Source: Acidimicrobiales bacterium (lineage in GTDB: Bacteria > Actinomycetota > Acidimicrobiia > Acidimicrobiales > MedAcidi-G1). From it: DNA of 64,000 nucleotides. Below the pieces are notes generated by a model. That model had not been told where the DNA came from and did not search any database. It saw nothing but the letters and a program-made list of their open reading frames with translations. Position numbers and translations under genes: made by a program. Positions 44,291 to 52,531 of this stretch are shown here, piece by piece. Where the stretch lies: contig JAQWOV010000013.1 of NCBI GenBank assembly GCA_029245675.1, positions 48,734 through 112,733 on the forward strand. Direction: 5' to 3'. How positions within the stretch are numbered: position 1 is the stretch's first letter; the number at the start of each line of letters is the position of its first letter.

Positions 44291-45493
44291 TTATTCGACC
44301 TCCGTGGCTTGGATAATGAACGAACTTGGTGGTGCGCCGAGGGTTTCTAGGTAAGCAACGACGTCATCTATTTCATCTTCGCTTAGTCCTAGAGCAGGCA
44401 TACCTCGTCTACCTTCTGCATACGCAGGTTTTTCTGCTGGAGCGTTTCTTATCCATGCTTCCAGTTGAGTCCTATCAATCGTGCCATCTGGTTCGTAGAG
44501 GTTAAAGATACCTCCTGCGTAGGTGGTTCTACTCATAAAGTGAGTCAGGTTTGGAGCTGCATTAGAAACAAGGTCTGCGCCAATACTTGTCTCATCATTC
44601 ACTCCGTTCACTACGTGGCATCTTGCGCATTGGTTTTCAAAAACTGTTAATCCTCGAGCTACCGCTTCATCGGTTATTAAATCTGAATCTTGATCAGTTA
44701 ATTGTTGGTCAACCCACGTTTGGAAATCTTCTGGTTCAAGCGCAATCGCCTGCATCCTCATTCGAGAGTGAGACAGCCCACAGAATTCTGTGCATTGGCC
44801 AAAGTAAACACCAGGTTCATCTGCTTCTAACTTCCATGGGTGCACTCTTCCTGGAGCAGCATCTCGTTTACCATTTAATGCAGGAATCCAGAAGCTATGG
44901 ATAACATCTCGACTTGTTATAGAAAGTTCTATTTCTTGCCCAGTAGGCATGACTAGTTGACCGGCAGTAACAATATCTGCTGGAGGAAGATTACGAGCGT
45001 CACTCAAATCAACTCCGTCTAAACCATCAAAGTAATAGCGGAACTCCCACCACCACTGTTGTCCTACAACCACAACTTCCGGTTCCCAAAGTACTGATTC
45101 TTCTTCAACCGTGACCATCACCTTGTTTGTTTCAGTGCTATTTACTGAAGACAACGTAATGAGCGTGAATACTGAAACAACAGCGAGAATTAAAGTTGGA
45201 ATAATGGTCCAAAGTATTTCTAGTTTGGTATTTCCATGAACCTGAGTTGGAAATACTTCATCTTCGTGACGATCACGGAACTTCCACCAAATAAAGATTG
45301 TTGCCCCGAATACTAGGAAAAAAACAACATAGGCAATGATCAGAACTGGATCTAACAGTTTGTCTATGTCTCGAGCTGTCGGTCCTTGAGGTTGAAGAGT
45401 GTCAAGCTCAGCGTCTGCGGCACAACCAGTAACAAGGAGTAATGCTGAGGCAAATAAAGCCAGCCAAGTTTTTTTAATGGCTTTAGTAATCAA
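44291..45493 (-). CDS. ctaC: cytochrome c oxidase subunit II with cytochrome c domain (caa3 type)
   Basis: The 400-residue lipoprotein has a signal ending VTGC (C24), two membrane helices (about 48-70 and 92-114), a CuA domain with H199 and CTEFCGLSHSRM (C234, C238, H242, M245), and a C-terminal cytochrome c domain with CARCH (289-293) and probable Met ligand M367. The fused haem makes it a caa3-type subunit II, which can accept electrons directly from the reductase. Its ATG overlaps the upstream membrane protein stop (ATGA). Confidence 0.96.
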   Translation of the reverse strand: MITKAIKKTWLALFASALLLVTGCAADAELDTLQPQGPTARDIDKLLDPVLIIAYVVFFLVFGATIFIWWKFRDRHEDEVFPTQVHGNTKLEILWTIIPTLILAVVSVFTLITLSSVNSTETNKVMVTVEEESVLWEPEVVVVGQQWWWEFRYYFDGLDGVDLSDARNLPPADIVTAGQLVMPTGQEIELSITSRDVIHSFWIPALNGKRDAAPGRVHPWKLEADEPGVYFGQCTEFCGLSHSRMRMQAIALEPEDFQTWVDQQLTDQDSDLITDEAVARGLTVFENQCARCHVVNGVNDETSIGADLVSNAAPNLTHFMSRTTYAGGIFNLYEPDGTIDRTQLEAWIRNAPAEKPAYAEGRRGMPALGLSEDEIDDVVAYLETLGAPPSSFIIQATEVE

Positions 45494-46290
45494 TGGTCTT
45501 CCTCCATATCGGAATCGCCATGTTCGCCATGTTCGCCCCCAACATGATGGAAGTCACGCTCACCGTTAATTGCCGCGAATATACCGCTAACAATAACGGC
45601 TAGGACTCCAACAGCCAGAATGCCTTGCACCACTCCTCTTGGAATAGATGGTCGCTTGCTGATGAAGTAAGCGGTGAGGAAAATTATGGTTCCTACAACA
45701 GTCGCTATCCAAACGGCGCCTAGAACTGATGCGGCTAATAGGATTCTTGATACTGCCACAACTAAAACACCCATGCCGACAAGTCCGAGAACAGGGATTT
45801 CTATCGGGCGTAGCAACCCTTCTTTTAATTCATGATTTTTTTCAGGATCTCCGGTTGCTCTTTCTGACCAGTTTGTCATTGTCCACTCGATTGCAGTGAC
45901 TAACAAGATGATGAGACCTGTTCCGAATACAAATGGATGTGCAACTAATCCGACTGCCATCGTTACTACCCCTAGTGCGGTAAATAGCGGCCATGGTGAT
46001 GATCCGGTAAATATTTGTGCTTCAGGAACTTCGTCTATGTCTACTTCAAGTATTTCTGCTGCGGCCTCGGCATCAGCATCACGGAAAGATTGAGACAATA
46101 TGGCTAGCAGCCCCGATGTTGTAGCTGCCATCATGAGAATGCCATAAGCGATGTGATTTCCTACAGCGCCTTTCCATCCAAGGGTCAAGGGGCCAGTTTC
46201 AGTTCCACCGGTTGTATATCCGACAAAAACTGCTGCTGTAAAAGCAGCGACAAGTAGACCGAACCAAAGCTTAAAACCAGTTGTCAGCAT
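45490..46290 (-). CDS. unknown polytopic membrane protein of the cox operon with His-rich tail
   Basis: The 266-residue protein has about six to seven hydrophobic helices, an acidic loop (AEAAAEILEVDIDEVPEA, about 74-91), and a C-terminal tail with six histidines and many acids (DFHHVGGEHGEHGDSD). I do not recognise a family. It stands between the divergent subunit III and ctaC and overlaps ctaC. A His- and acid-rich tail could bind copper for oxidase assembly; this is inference from composition and position. Confidence 0.8.
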   Translation of the reverse strand: MLTTGFKLWFGLLVAAFTAAVFVGYTTGGTETGPLTLGWKGAVGNHIAYGILMMAATTSGLLAILSQSFRDADAEAAAEILEVDIDEVPEAQIFTGSSPWPLFTALGVVTMAVGLVAHPFVFGTGLIILLVTAIEWTMTNWSERATGDPEKNHELKEGLLRPIEIPVLGLVGMGVLVVAVSRILLAASVLGAVWIATVVGTIIFLTAYFISKRPSIPRGVVQGILAVGVLAVIVSGIFAAINGERDFHHVGGEHGEHGDSDMEEDH

Positions 46291-46300
46291 AGTGAACGTC

Positions 46301-46882
46301 CTATTTCCCGATGTAGATAAATAGCCAAATAAAAATGTAAATGAAGACTGTTGAGTACCAATAAATGGATGCTGCAGAAACTAAGTCACGGTGACGACTT
46401 GTGTCTTGTCCCCCGAAAGCTCTTAGCAGGAGTAGCCCTAACCAAATAACTCCAATGCCGACCATTACTAAGTGAGCTCCAGTTATTACATAAAGGAGAA
46501 GTGCCGCTTCACTGTGATCAATAGGTAAACCAATGTCCATGTAATAGAACACGGTTTGGTTGATCATCGCAATACCCATTACCGCGGTAAGGATAAGTGC
46601 AAGATAAGCATGTATTCGGTCATCGTTTTTTACTGCATAGGCTGCCCATCCCATAGTGGCCACCGATATTGACAGGGTTGCCATGTTCATCCCGCCGGGA
46701 ACAAGCTCAATAGCATTTTCCGGGAACCATTCCATGCCCCAAGCCAATGTGTCAGATCTGATGCTGAAATAGATTGAAAATAGGCACCCAAAGAACATGA
46801 GCGCTGCCGATGTAATGAATGCTGTCCCAACCATCAAGGTTCTTGGACGATTTAAAGGTGCAGGAGGAAGAATGGTAGCCAT
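46301..46882 (-). CDS. divergent cytochrome c oxidase subunit III-like protein
   Basis: I use ATG 46882, whose A overlaps the stop of the upstream subunit I-like gene (TAATG), giving 193 residues; the open frame extends 33 bases further. The protein has five helices and a pattern of the COX3 family, including GGMNMATLSISVATMGWAAY and TGAHLVMVGIGVIWLGLL, which resembles the TGFHGVHVSLGIV region of the normal subunit III. It is paired with the divergent subunit I, not with ctaD. Confidence 0.75.
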   Translation of the reverse strand: MATILPPAPLNRPRTLMVGTAFITSAALMFFGCLFSIYFSIRSDTLAWGMEWFPENAIELVPGGMNMATLSISVATMGWAAYAVKNDDRIHAYLALILTAVMGIAMINQTVFYYMDIGLPIDHSEAALLLYVITGAHLVMVGIGVIWLGLLLLRAFGGQDTSRHRDLVSAASIYWYSTVFIYIFIWLFIYIGK

Positions 46883-48393
46883 TAAGCGACCTCTTCTTTT
46901 TCTTTTGATTTCCATTCAAGTGTGTCTGCTCCCCAAGGATTCCCAGTAGCAGGAGTCTTTGAAAGAACGTGTTGAACAGTTGTAGCTATGGCGGCAATAA
47001 CTCCAAGAAGGATCAGGAGGGAGCCAATAAATGAGATGATATTAAGAGTTTCAACCCAACTTGAACCATCTGTGCCAGCAGCAAACTCAGATACACCAGT
47101 GAAGTCATTCTGTCCGGTAAAGCCAACTAAGAAGTCTGCTACTGCAAATATGCCGACTCCAAAATGGAAGGTCAGACCTGATATCAAAATTTTTCTCTGG
47201 GAAATAGATTTACCAATCAAAAGTTCTCCCCACCATGAGAAGGCGGCCATACACGCCAACACTCCGGCACCTAAAGTGAGAACTATCTGAGCTGAGACGG
47301 TTGATCTTGTTGAAAGTTCAAGCGGTCCAATTACGTGTACTGCGCCCACAACTACGCCATGTAAAAGAAGAACTATGGATAAAGTTGCCAAAACTGCTGG
47401 AGTGGTTGTTTGTTTGTCGAAACCTTTGAGATCTTTGATTTTTGGAGAAATAAAAGCAACAACAAGGAGCACTGCAGGAATAGCGATAAACGCTTGAATT
47501 ATTGAAAAAGCTTCTTCGAAGACTGGAGTGCCAATATCGAAATAGGTTTGCGCATAGGCGCCAAAACCAGCGGCACCTGTTAAGCCAATAGCAGTGAATA
47601 AGAATGGGTTTGAAATCTTATTTTTAAATGCGGCTGAAATAATTTCAGCAACAATGCCTAGTAGCGGCAGCACCCATAAATAAATCTGCGGGTGTGTGAA
47701 TGCCCAAGATAACTGCTCCCAAACAACCGCTTCGCTTCCGAAATTAACCGGTGCTCTGCCTCGCATATCTACATAAACAAGCACTGTGTTAGCAACGAGA
47801 ACTGGCAAAGTGGCTAGCCACATAGTCCCTGCTACTAATACTGACCAGCTAAATGCGGGAATGTTAAGCAAGGAAATACCTGGAGCTCGACCTGCAACAA
47901 TCGTTGTTAGGACACTGGTTGAGGCTCCACAAATTCCAATTATTGTTAAAAGCACGCCTACAAGCGTTAATGCAACAGACTGGGTCTCACTAGTAGCATC
48001 TGGAGTTCCTACCCCGCCGTTCGCGAGAAAACCGATAATGATAATTAGTGCTCCAAATAACCAGACCCAGAAACTAAACGCACTCATTCTTGGGAAAACA
48101 AGCCGTGACGACCCTACTTGTCGAGGAACTATTGCTGTTGCTAAACCAATCATTAACGGAAGAACAGCGATAAGAACTAGTGCTACTCGATGAGCTGTCC
48201 AAAATTGAAATACGTCATCGGCAGTTGAAAAGATGCTTGCCGAGGATAGATCAATACGTTCGAGGCTTACCAATAATCCTGCAACTGAACTGAACAATAA
48301 GCCGATCAGGGCAGAGACCATCCAATAGCGCGAAAGGGTCACTGATTCGGTAGTTGTAACAATTCGTTCAACAACTGTGGATTCGTTCTTCAT
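46882..48393 (-). CDS. cytochrome oxidase subunit I-like protein lacking most metal ligands
   Basis: The 503-residue protein has 12 or more helices and aligns by eye with ctaD through LVFPRMSAFSFWVWL, AGRAPGISLLNIPAFSW and AFTHPQIYLWVLPLLGIVAEI. It keeps H68 (haem a position) and H234/Y238 (first copper B His and the Tyr). But the HH pair of copper B is Q282-T283 (AQTY), and the HxH for haems a3 and a is Q369 and V371 (SAQIVL). The K-channel lysine region is absent. It should not reduce oxygen. It is the first gene of the oxidase operon and sits behind a Rex-like site. Confidence 0.88.
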   Translation of the reverse strand: MKNESTVVERIVTTTESVTLSRYWMVSALIGLLFSSVAGLLVSLERIDLSSASIFSTADDVFQFWTAHRVALVLIAVLPLMIGLATAIVPRQVGSSRLVFPRMSAFSFWVWLFGALIIIIGFLANGGVGTPDATSETQSVALTLVGVLLTIIGICGASTSVLTTIVAGRAPGISLLNIPAFSWSVLVAGTMWLATLPVLVANTVLVYVDMRGRAPVNFGSEAVVWEQLSWAFTHPQIYLWVLPLLGIVAEIISAAFKNKISNPFLFTAIGLTGAAGFGAYAQTYFDIGTPVFEEAFSIIQAFIAIPAVLLVVAFISPKIKDLKGFDKQTTTPAVLATLSIVLLLHGVVVGAVHVIGPLELSTRSTVSAQIVLTLGAGVLACMAAFSWWGELLIGKSISQRKILISGLTFHFGVGIFAVADFLVGFTGQNDFTGVSEFAAGTDGSSWVETLNIISFIGSLLILLGVIAAIATTVQHVLSKTPATGNPWGADTLEWKSKEKEEVA

Positions 48394-48446
48394 TGAAGGT
48401 TAATCACTCTGTAGGCCTAGACAATTTTCCCATAATTATTGTCAGT

Positions 48447-48464
48447 TCGTGAAACACTTCACGA
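48447..48464 (-). promoter_or_regulatory. candidate Rex operator upstream of the cox operon
   Basis: TCGTGAA-ACAC-TTCACGA is a perfect seven-base inverted repeat with a four-base spacer. Rex sites have the form TTGTGAA-N4-TTCACAA, so only the second position of each arm differs. The site ends 54 bases before the start of the first cox gene. Rex is encoded in this window. Confidence 0.65.
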
Positions 48465-48470
48465 TCATCC

Positions 48471-48521
48471 AAGTTTGAGGTTAGACGAAATATGTCCGTT
48501 TATGACACCTAACCTCAACTT
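48471..48521. repeat. long imperfect inverted repeat between ctaB and the cox operon
   Basis: The left arm AAGTTTGAGGTTAG (48471-48484) pairs with CTAACCTCAACTT (48509-48521) over 13 pairs with one bulged T. The 24-base centre contains a further four-pair stem TGTC/GACA. It lies just upstream of the Rex-like site. No T run follows on either strand, so it is not a simple terminator. The rest of the 234-base gap (48394-48627) shows nothing else I can name. Confidence 0.6.
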
Positions 48522-48627
48522 AAATTAGTTGATATTTATTAAGGGTCGCGAACCGGGCACATTCCGTTAAAACAACGATAAAGCCCTAAGCCAGTTATGA
48601 GGTGCATCCTCTCTCAACAATCAGCTT

Positions 48628-49512
48628 TTAAATGACCACATCTAGTGTTATAGCCCCGAAAAGTAGGGTGATATAAACAATGGAGAATGAGAAGAGACGC
48701 ATAGCTGAACGTTCGCTCAGATCTCTTTTAACCAGCAACGTAAGAGCACCAAATAGCGCTCCAAGAACAATTGCTGAGACAAGATAAAAGACGCCCATAT
48801 TTGCTACGAAAGCAAAAACGATCGTAAGCGCAATTTGTACAATTGTGTACAAAATGATTCGATCCGCAACTGCAGAAAGACTTTCCACTGAAGGAAGCAT
48901 CGGCACTGACGCGTTTGAGTAATCATCTCGATATTTAATCATCAAAGCCCAAGAATGTGGGGGCGTCCAGAAGAATATGACTAAGAAAAGTATTACTGGA
49001 GACCAATTCAGTGAATTAGTAACAGCAGTCCAACCAATTAAAATAGGAACAGCTCCCGCAGCGCCACCTATAACTATGTTCAAAGAAGAAGTTCTTTTTA
49101 ACCAAAGCGAGTAGATAAACACGTAAAACAAAGTGGCAGAAATCGCAAGTACAGCGCTAAGAAAATTAACAAACTGCCATAGCCAAATAAAAGCAACGAC
49201 TTCTAGAGTAAGAGCAAAAATTAAAGCATTTTTAGGTGATATCACCCCAGTCACTAGCGGGCGACCCTTCGTGCGTTCCATAAGTTGATCGATATCGCGA
49301 TCTATAAACATATTTATTGCGTTTGCTCCGCCTGCCGCGAAAGTCCCCCCAACCACAGTTGCAATCATCAACCATGCTCCTGGCACTGCGCCTGCAGCAA
49401 CGAACATTGGCGGAACAGTAGTTATAAGAAGAAGTTCAATTATTCGAGGCTTAGTTAAAGCGATATACCCAACTATCTGCTCATTCAAGAATGGTGAACT
49501 CCGACCTGACAT
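48628..49512 (-). CDS. ctaB: protoheme IX farnesyltransferase (haem O synthase)
   Basis: CtaB adds a farnesyl group to haem B, making haem O, the precursor of haem A for the oxidase. The 294-residue protein (from ATG 49512; three GTG codons directly upstream could also start it) has the UbiA-type motif NAINMFIDRDIDQLMERTKGRP (in parts: NAINMFIDRDID and MERTKGRP) and about nine helices, with FFWTPPHSWALMIKYRDDY in the second half. It is on the cox strand but separated by 234 bases. Confidence 0.96.
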   Translation of the reverse strand: MSGRSSPFLNEQIVGYIALTKPRIIELLLITTVPPMFVAAGAVPGAWLMIATVVGGTFAAGGANAINMFIDRDIDQLMERTKGRPLVTGVISPKNALIFALTLEVVAFIWLWQFVNFLSAVLAISATLFYVFIYSLWLKRTSSLNIVIGGAAGAVPILIGWTAVTNSLNWSPVILFLVIFFWTPPHSWALMIKYRDDYSNASVPMLPSVESLSAVADRIILYTIVQIALTIVFAFVANMGVFYLVSAIVLGALFGALTLLVKRDLSERSAMRLFSFSIVYITLLFGAITLDVVI

Positions 49513-49562
49513 CACCACCACACTAGGAGAAACTATTCACAGTAGGCGCTCTAGGAGCAAAT

Positions 49563-50387
49563 TTAACTAAGTAACCAATCTGCAGGTGTTGAGCCTTCTG
49601 GGAATAATCGATTTTGAAAACGCCTCATGCCAAGTAACCAACGATCAACGTCATCTCCTTTTCGACGCACATACTCCTCGACATCTGCATGAGGGAGCAC
49701 ATGGAAACGTTCATCTTCTAATGCCTCCATAACTACTTCAGCTAATTCTTCGGCTGAAAGGACGCCATCCATGGATGCAACATTTTCACCATCTTCAGAG
49801 AAAAGATGGGCTGAAGGACTATTTTCTTTAATGTTTGTCGCGACCGCTTGCGGACATAATACTGAAACACCAATTCCTTTATCCCCATAGGTGATTTGAA
49901 TCCATTCAGCGAGTGCAACCGCAGCATGTTTTGTAACCGAATAGTGAAGCGAACCAATTTGAGTTAGTAAACCTGCGGCAGAAGAAGTGTTAAGTAACCA
50001 TCCACCACCTTGGTCAACCATGTGAGGGATTGAATGTCGAGCGGCATAAAGATGAGCCATAACATGAACATCAAACATTTTTCTCATCTCTGAATCGTCA
50101 TCCTCCAATCCTCCGATCGTCACATAGCCGGCGTTTGACACAAAAAGATCAATGCTCCCATGGTCGCTGACTGTCTTTTTTACAAGGTCCTTAATTTCTT
50201 CTTCATTTGAAACATCGCAAACAGACGAATGGCCTCCAATTGTTGAAGCCACCTGATTAACTTTTTCTGCATCTAAATCTGCGACAACAACTGCTTTAGC
50301 GCCTTCTGAATAGAAACGTTGAGCAAGAGCGGCGCCGATTCCGCTTGCTCCACCAGTAATAACTGCAACTTTATTTTTTATGTCCAT
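49563..50387 (-). CDS. short-chain dehydrogenase/reductase
   Basis: The 274-residue protein has the SDR cofactor motif VAVITGGASGIGAALAQ, the NAG motif in FVSNAGYVTIGG, and catalytic S-Y-K as NTSSAAGLL and YSVTKHAA. The C-terminal 60 residues extend beyond the core. Substrate is unknown. It lies 50 bases upstream of ctaB and is divergent from ctaA. Confidence 0.93.
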   Translation of the reverse strand: MDIKNKVAVITGGASGIGAALAQRFYSEGAKAVVVADLDAEKVNQVASTIGGHSSVCDVSNEEEIKDLVKKTVSDHGSIDLFVSNAGYVTIGGLEDDDSEMRKMFDVHVMAHLYAARHSIPHMVDQGGGWLLNTSSAAGLLTQIGSLHYSVTKHAAVALAEWIQITYGDKGIGVSVLCPQAVATNIKENSPSAHLFSEDGENVASMDGVLSAEELAEVVMEALEDERFHVLPHADVEEYVRRKGDDVDRWLLGMRRFQNRLFPEGSTPADWLLS

Positions 50388-50404
50388 ATGGTGATCTTAG
50401 AAAG

Positions 50405-51316
50405 ATGATTGCCGTCATGCCTGACCGGGGTCATAGGCTAGGCAAGGTGGTAAGGAATCTTAAGCCAAACACTTATCGAAAAATTTGCGCTGTTGCTCTT
50501 TTTCTCTTGGTCTCAATTGTTGTAACTGGTGGTGCTGTTCGTCTGACTAGTTCAGGTTTGGGTTGTCCAGATTGGCCTACTTGCGAATACGACCAATTTT
50601 CTCCCGAATCAGGAATCCACGGATGGGTAGAATTTATAAATAGGTTAATCACTGGGCTTGTTTCTGTAATCGTTATTCTCGCTGTTCTTGGTTCGTTATT
50701 TAGAAAGCCGAGACGTAATGACTTAATTAAATGGTCGTTGGGTTTAGTTGCAGGATTGATAGGACAAATCGTCCTTGGAGGAATTGTTGTACTAAGCCAC
50801 CTAAACCCTTGGTTAGTTCTTGGTCATTTCGCATTATCTATGGTTCTTGTTTGGAATGCTGTCGTTCTGCACCATAAGGCAAGCGACCCAAAAGATTTTC
50901 CAACGGAGAAATTTTTTCTTAAGTTCACAACTGTTTTAACAAGTTGGGCTTTGATAATGCTTGCTTCAGGCATGTTGGTGACCGGATCTGGACCACATAC
51001 TGGCAGCAGAGATGATCCTATTGAGAGGCTTCCCTTTGCGATACGTGAAATAGTTCGGGTTCATAGTTCGTCAGTCATCATTTTCTTAGTATTAGTAACA
51101 GTTTTTTCGTTTTATGTTTTCAAAAATTCAAAAGCCAATTCGCTTCGATCTATAACAACAATTCTTTGCGTTGTCACTCTTAGTCAGGCGATAGTGGGAT
51201 GGGTTCAATATTTCACAGGAGTACCTGAGTTACTTGTAGGTTTACATATTGCCGGCGCTACTGCTCTATGGGCGGCTTTGGTGAAGTCGTGGCTCATTGC
51301 TCATGGATCGCAATGA
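50405..51316 (+). CDS. ctaA: haem A synthase
   Basis: CtaA (COX15 family) oxidises haem O to haem A. The 303-residue protein has eight helices. It shows [21 protein letters not shown] in the first loop (in parts: [19 protein letters not shown]), with the cysteine pair of the Gram-positive type, E in [11 protein letters not shown] in [20 protein letters not shown] and H-containing VHSSSVIIF and [11 protein letters not shown]. Stop overlaps the clpS start. Confidence 0.95.
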   Translation: MIAVMPDRGHRLGKVVRNLKPNTYRKICAVALFLLVSIVVTGGAVRLTSSGLGCPDWPTCEYDQFSPESGIHGWVEFINRLITGLVSVIVILAVLGSLFRKPRRNDLIKWSLGLVAGLIGQIVLGGIVVLSHLNPWLVLGHFALSMVLVWNAVVLHHKASDPKDFPTEKFFLKFTTVLTSWALIMLASGMLVTGSGPHTGSRDDPIERLPFAIREIVRVHSSSVIIFLVLVTVFSFYVFKNSKANSLRSITTILCVVTLSQAIVGWVQYFTGVPELLVGLHIAGATALWAALVKSWLIAHGSQ

Positions 51317-51618
51317 TGAATCCCTCCCCTATTGAAATCGTCGAACCTGAAGTTGAAGAATCAAGTGAGGTTAAACATGATCAGCCGTGGATTGTGATTG
51401 TTTGGAATGATCCAATAAATCTCATGTCATATGTCTCTTTTGTCTTACAAAAGTTGTTCGGATACAGCAAGGAGAAAGCTGACAAGTTAATGCTTGAAGT
51501 GCATCACCAAGGACGTGCAGTTGTTTCAGCTGGCAATCGTGAACGAGCAGAGTTTGATGTTTTTCGTCTACATGGTCATGGTCTTTGGGCAACAATGGAA
51601 AAAGACAGTTCATCATGA
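51313..51618 (+). CDS. clpS: ATP-dependent Clp protease adaptor ClpS
   Basis: ClpS brings N-degron substrates to ClpC/ClpA. I start at ATG 51313, overlapping the ctaA stop, for 101 residues; an open frame runs 45 bases further upstream inside ctaA. The motifs are [24 protein letters not shown], seen as [12 protein letters not shown], and [14 protein letters not shown], the two blocks that form the N-end binding pocket. The 25-residue N-terminus is flexible and acidic, as usual. Confidence 0.95.
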   Translation: MMNPSPIEIVEPEVEESSEVKHDQPWIVIVWNDPINLMSYVSFVLQKLFGYSKEKADKLMLEVHHQGRAVVSAGNRERAEFDVFRLHGHGLWATMEKDSSS

Positions 51619-52103
51619 GCCAAGTTATTCACGCATTTTTGGGCAGACCTGATTTAAAGCAGGTGGAAATTCGTCTGGATAACGAAAGTAGAGAAGTATT
51701 ACTTGGATTAGTAAAACAATTTCGCTCAATGTTAATTGACGATTCTGATCAATCTCTTCAAAGGCTTTACCCTCCGGCTTATCTAAAAGATTCAGAATTA
51801 AATGATGAATACGACGATCTAGTTCATGACGACTTACTTAAAGAGAAGTTGGAATCTATTGATGTCCTTGAAACAACAATTTGGCTTGAATCTATTGAAT
51901 TAGAAGACTTTTTTGCATGGATGCAAGTAATAAATAGCCTCCGTTTAGTTCTTGGCACTCGACTTAATGTGTCAGAAGAAGATGAGTTTGACTTTGGACA
52001 GATTCATGATCCGGAGCAGACACTTTTTGTCTGGTTAGCTGTATTACTTGAAGAAGCTGTAATAGCAAGTAATTTTTCTTTAGAAGATTTTAATAAAACA
52101 TAA
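51615..52103 (+). CDS. DUF2017 family protein
   Basis: The 162-residue protein from ATG 51615 (overlapping the clpS stop) belongs to DUF2017, a helical actinobacterial family that almost always follows clpS. It is rich in Leu, Glu and Asp, with [29 protein letters not shown] helices (seen as [14 protein letters not shown]) and LVLGTRLNV. No function is known. The conserved pairing suggests a role in regulated protein degradation. Confidence 0.9.
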   Translation: MSQVIHAFLGRPDLKQVEIRLDNESREVLLGLVKQFRSMLIDDSDQSLQRLYPPAYLKDSELNDEYDDLVHDDLLKEKLESIDVLETTIWLESIELEDFFAWMQVINSLRLVLGTRLNVSEEDEFDFGQIHDPEQTLFVWLAVLLEEAVIASNFSLEDFNKT

Positions 52104-52167
52104 GCAAGAACACGTTTCAGGAGACAGACTGTATTTGATAACGTTATTTCGCCCTCACGTGGGTAGA

Positions 52168-52240
52168 GCCCCCATCGTCTAGCGGCCTAGGACGCCTGCC
52201 TTTCACGCAGGTAACACGGGTTCAAATCCCGTTGGGGGTG
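52168..52240 (+). tRNA. tRNA-Glu (anticodon TTC)
   Basis: The acceptor stem is GCCCCCA paired with TGGGGGT (G-U at the end), the anticodon stem is CCTGC/GCAGG around CTTTCAC, and the T arm is ACGGG-TTCAAAT-CCCGT. CCA is not encoded. It is the first of three adjacent tRNA genes. Confidence 0.97.
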
Positions 52241-52282
52241 CGAACATATAGTGGTGTATGGTTTTAACCAGTCACCAGTTCT

Positions 52283-52357
52283 GGTCCTGTGGTGCAGCCT
52301 GGAGTGCACGCCGCCCTGTCAAGGCGGAGGTCGCGAGTTCAAATCTCGTCAGGACCG
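52283..52357 (+). tRNA. tRNA-Asp (anticodon GTC)
   Basis: The acceptor stem is GGTCCTG paired with CAGGACC, the anticodon stem is CCGCC/GGCGG around CTGTCAA, and the T arm has loop TTCAAAT. Discriminator G. CCA is not encoded. Confidence 0.97.
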
Positions 52358-52389
52358 CAAACCATTGTTTATCTTTGGGTAGGCATTGG

Positions 52390-52462
52390 GGTCGGGTAGC
52401 TCAGTTGGCAGAGCGTCCGCCTGAAAAGCGGAAGGTCACCGGATCGACGCCGGTCCCGACCA
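52390..52462 (+). tRNA. tRNA-Phe (anticodon GAA), CCA encoded
   Basis: The acceptor stem is GGTCGGG paired with CCCGACC, the anticodon stem is TCCGC/GCGGA around CTGAAAA. The T arm is ACCGG-ATCGACG-CCGGT, so the first T-loop base is A where the other three tRNAs have T. The discriminator is A and CCA follows in the genome (52463-52465). Confidence 0.96.
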
Positions 52463-52531
52463 CCAAATACAATGACGTAACATTGGACCAATAAATTTTT
52501 ATATGAGTCGTCATTGGTTATTAGATAAGTC

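Noticed and set aside
49525..49542. Third Rex-like site upstream of ctaB
   Set aside because: AGGAGAA-ACTA-TTCACAG has one good arm (TTCACA) but the other arm differs at three positions. Too weak to list as an operator without binding data.
52258..52494. Open frame across tRNA-Asp and tRNA-Phe
   Set aside because: It only translates the tRNA genes and their spacers.
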